From the NCBI GenBank assembly GCA_937875975.1, contig CALEEU010000072.1, forward strand, positions 1 to 5,238: DNA of 5,238 bases, read 5' to 3'. The notes under the pieces were generated by a model. It was not told the DNA's origin and ran no database searches. It was given only the letters and a program-made list of their open reading frames with translations. This document shows positions 5,210 to 5,238 of the stretch, in pieces (within the stretch, counting starts at the first letter, position 1; each line of letters opens with the position of its first letter). The stretch comes from an uncultured Opitutia bacterium. Its GTDB lineage: Bacteria > Verrucomicrobiota > Verrucomicrobiia > Opitutales > UBA953. A program made the position numbers and the translations under genes.

Positions 5210-5238
5210 GGGTGGCGGGTGGCGGCCCCGGGTGGGGG
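5210..5238 (+). repeat. G-rich stretch with tandem GGGTGGC at the right edge
   Basis: GGGTGGC occurs twice in tandem (5210-5216, 5217-5223), followed by a C4 run and two further G-runs reaching the window edge. It continues the low-complexity character of the spacer and probably extends past the window. The gap between the second and third G-runs is too long for a standard quadruplex motif. Confidence 0.4.

Noticed and set aside
1..5238. Search for a defence system, prophage, insertion sequence, CRISPR array, tRNA or rRNA
   Set aside because: No terminal inverted repeats with a transposase, spaced palindromic repeats, cloverleaf or rRNA-like sequence was seen; all five genes belong to common families.

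Overview
This is a GC-rich bacterial window with five protein-coding genes, all recognisable housekeeping or metabolic families. No mobile element, CRISPR array, tRNA, rRNA or dedicated defence system is visible. High GC, long spurious antisense frames, and starts without Shine-Dalgarno sequences (two of them GTG) fit a free-living GC-rich bacterium. The divergent DapB-like and pyruvate kinase sequences make me lean weakly towards the Verrucomicrobia (Opitutae-like). That placement is a guess, not something the sequence proves.

Layout from left to right. Positions 1-857 (minus) hold the N-terminal two thirds of exonuclease VII large subunit (xseA), which runs off the left edge. 901-1701 (minus) is a divergent 4-hydroxy-tetrahydrodipicolinate reductase (DapB-like), 43 bp upstream of xseA and probably co-transcribed with it. 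1702-1866 is a divergent intergenic region dense in inverted repeats. 1867-2736 (plus) is a beta-hydroxyacid dehydrogenase of the 3-hydroxyisobutyrate dehydrogenase/glyoxylate reductase superfamily. 2737-2948 is a convergent spacer with short degenerate repeats. 2949-4388 (minus) is pyruvate kinase with unusual cation-site residues. 4464-5072 (minus) is tRNA (guanine-N7)-methyltransferase (trmB), 75 bp upstream of pyk. 5073-5238 is a low-complexity, G-rich tandem-repeat spacer.

Functionally this is a patchwork: DNA repair (XseA), a lysine/diaminopimelate-type reductase, a small-acid dehydrogenase, the last step of glycolysis, and tRNA modification. I see no single pathway linking them. The most interesting material is the altered active-site motifs in the DapB-like and pyruvate kinase proteins, the nested and competing hairpins in the divergent promoter region, and the 7-bp and 12-bp repeats in the two other long spacers. 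I found no convincing undescribed multi-gene system.
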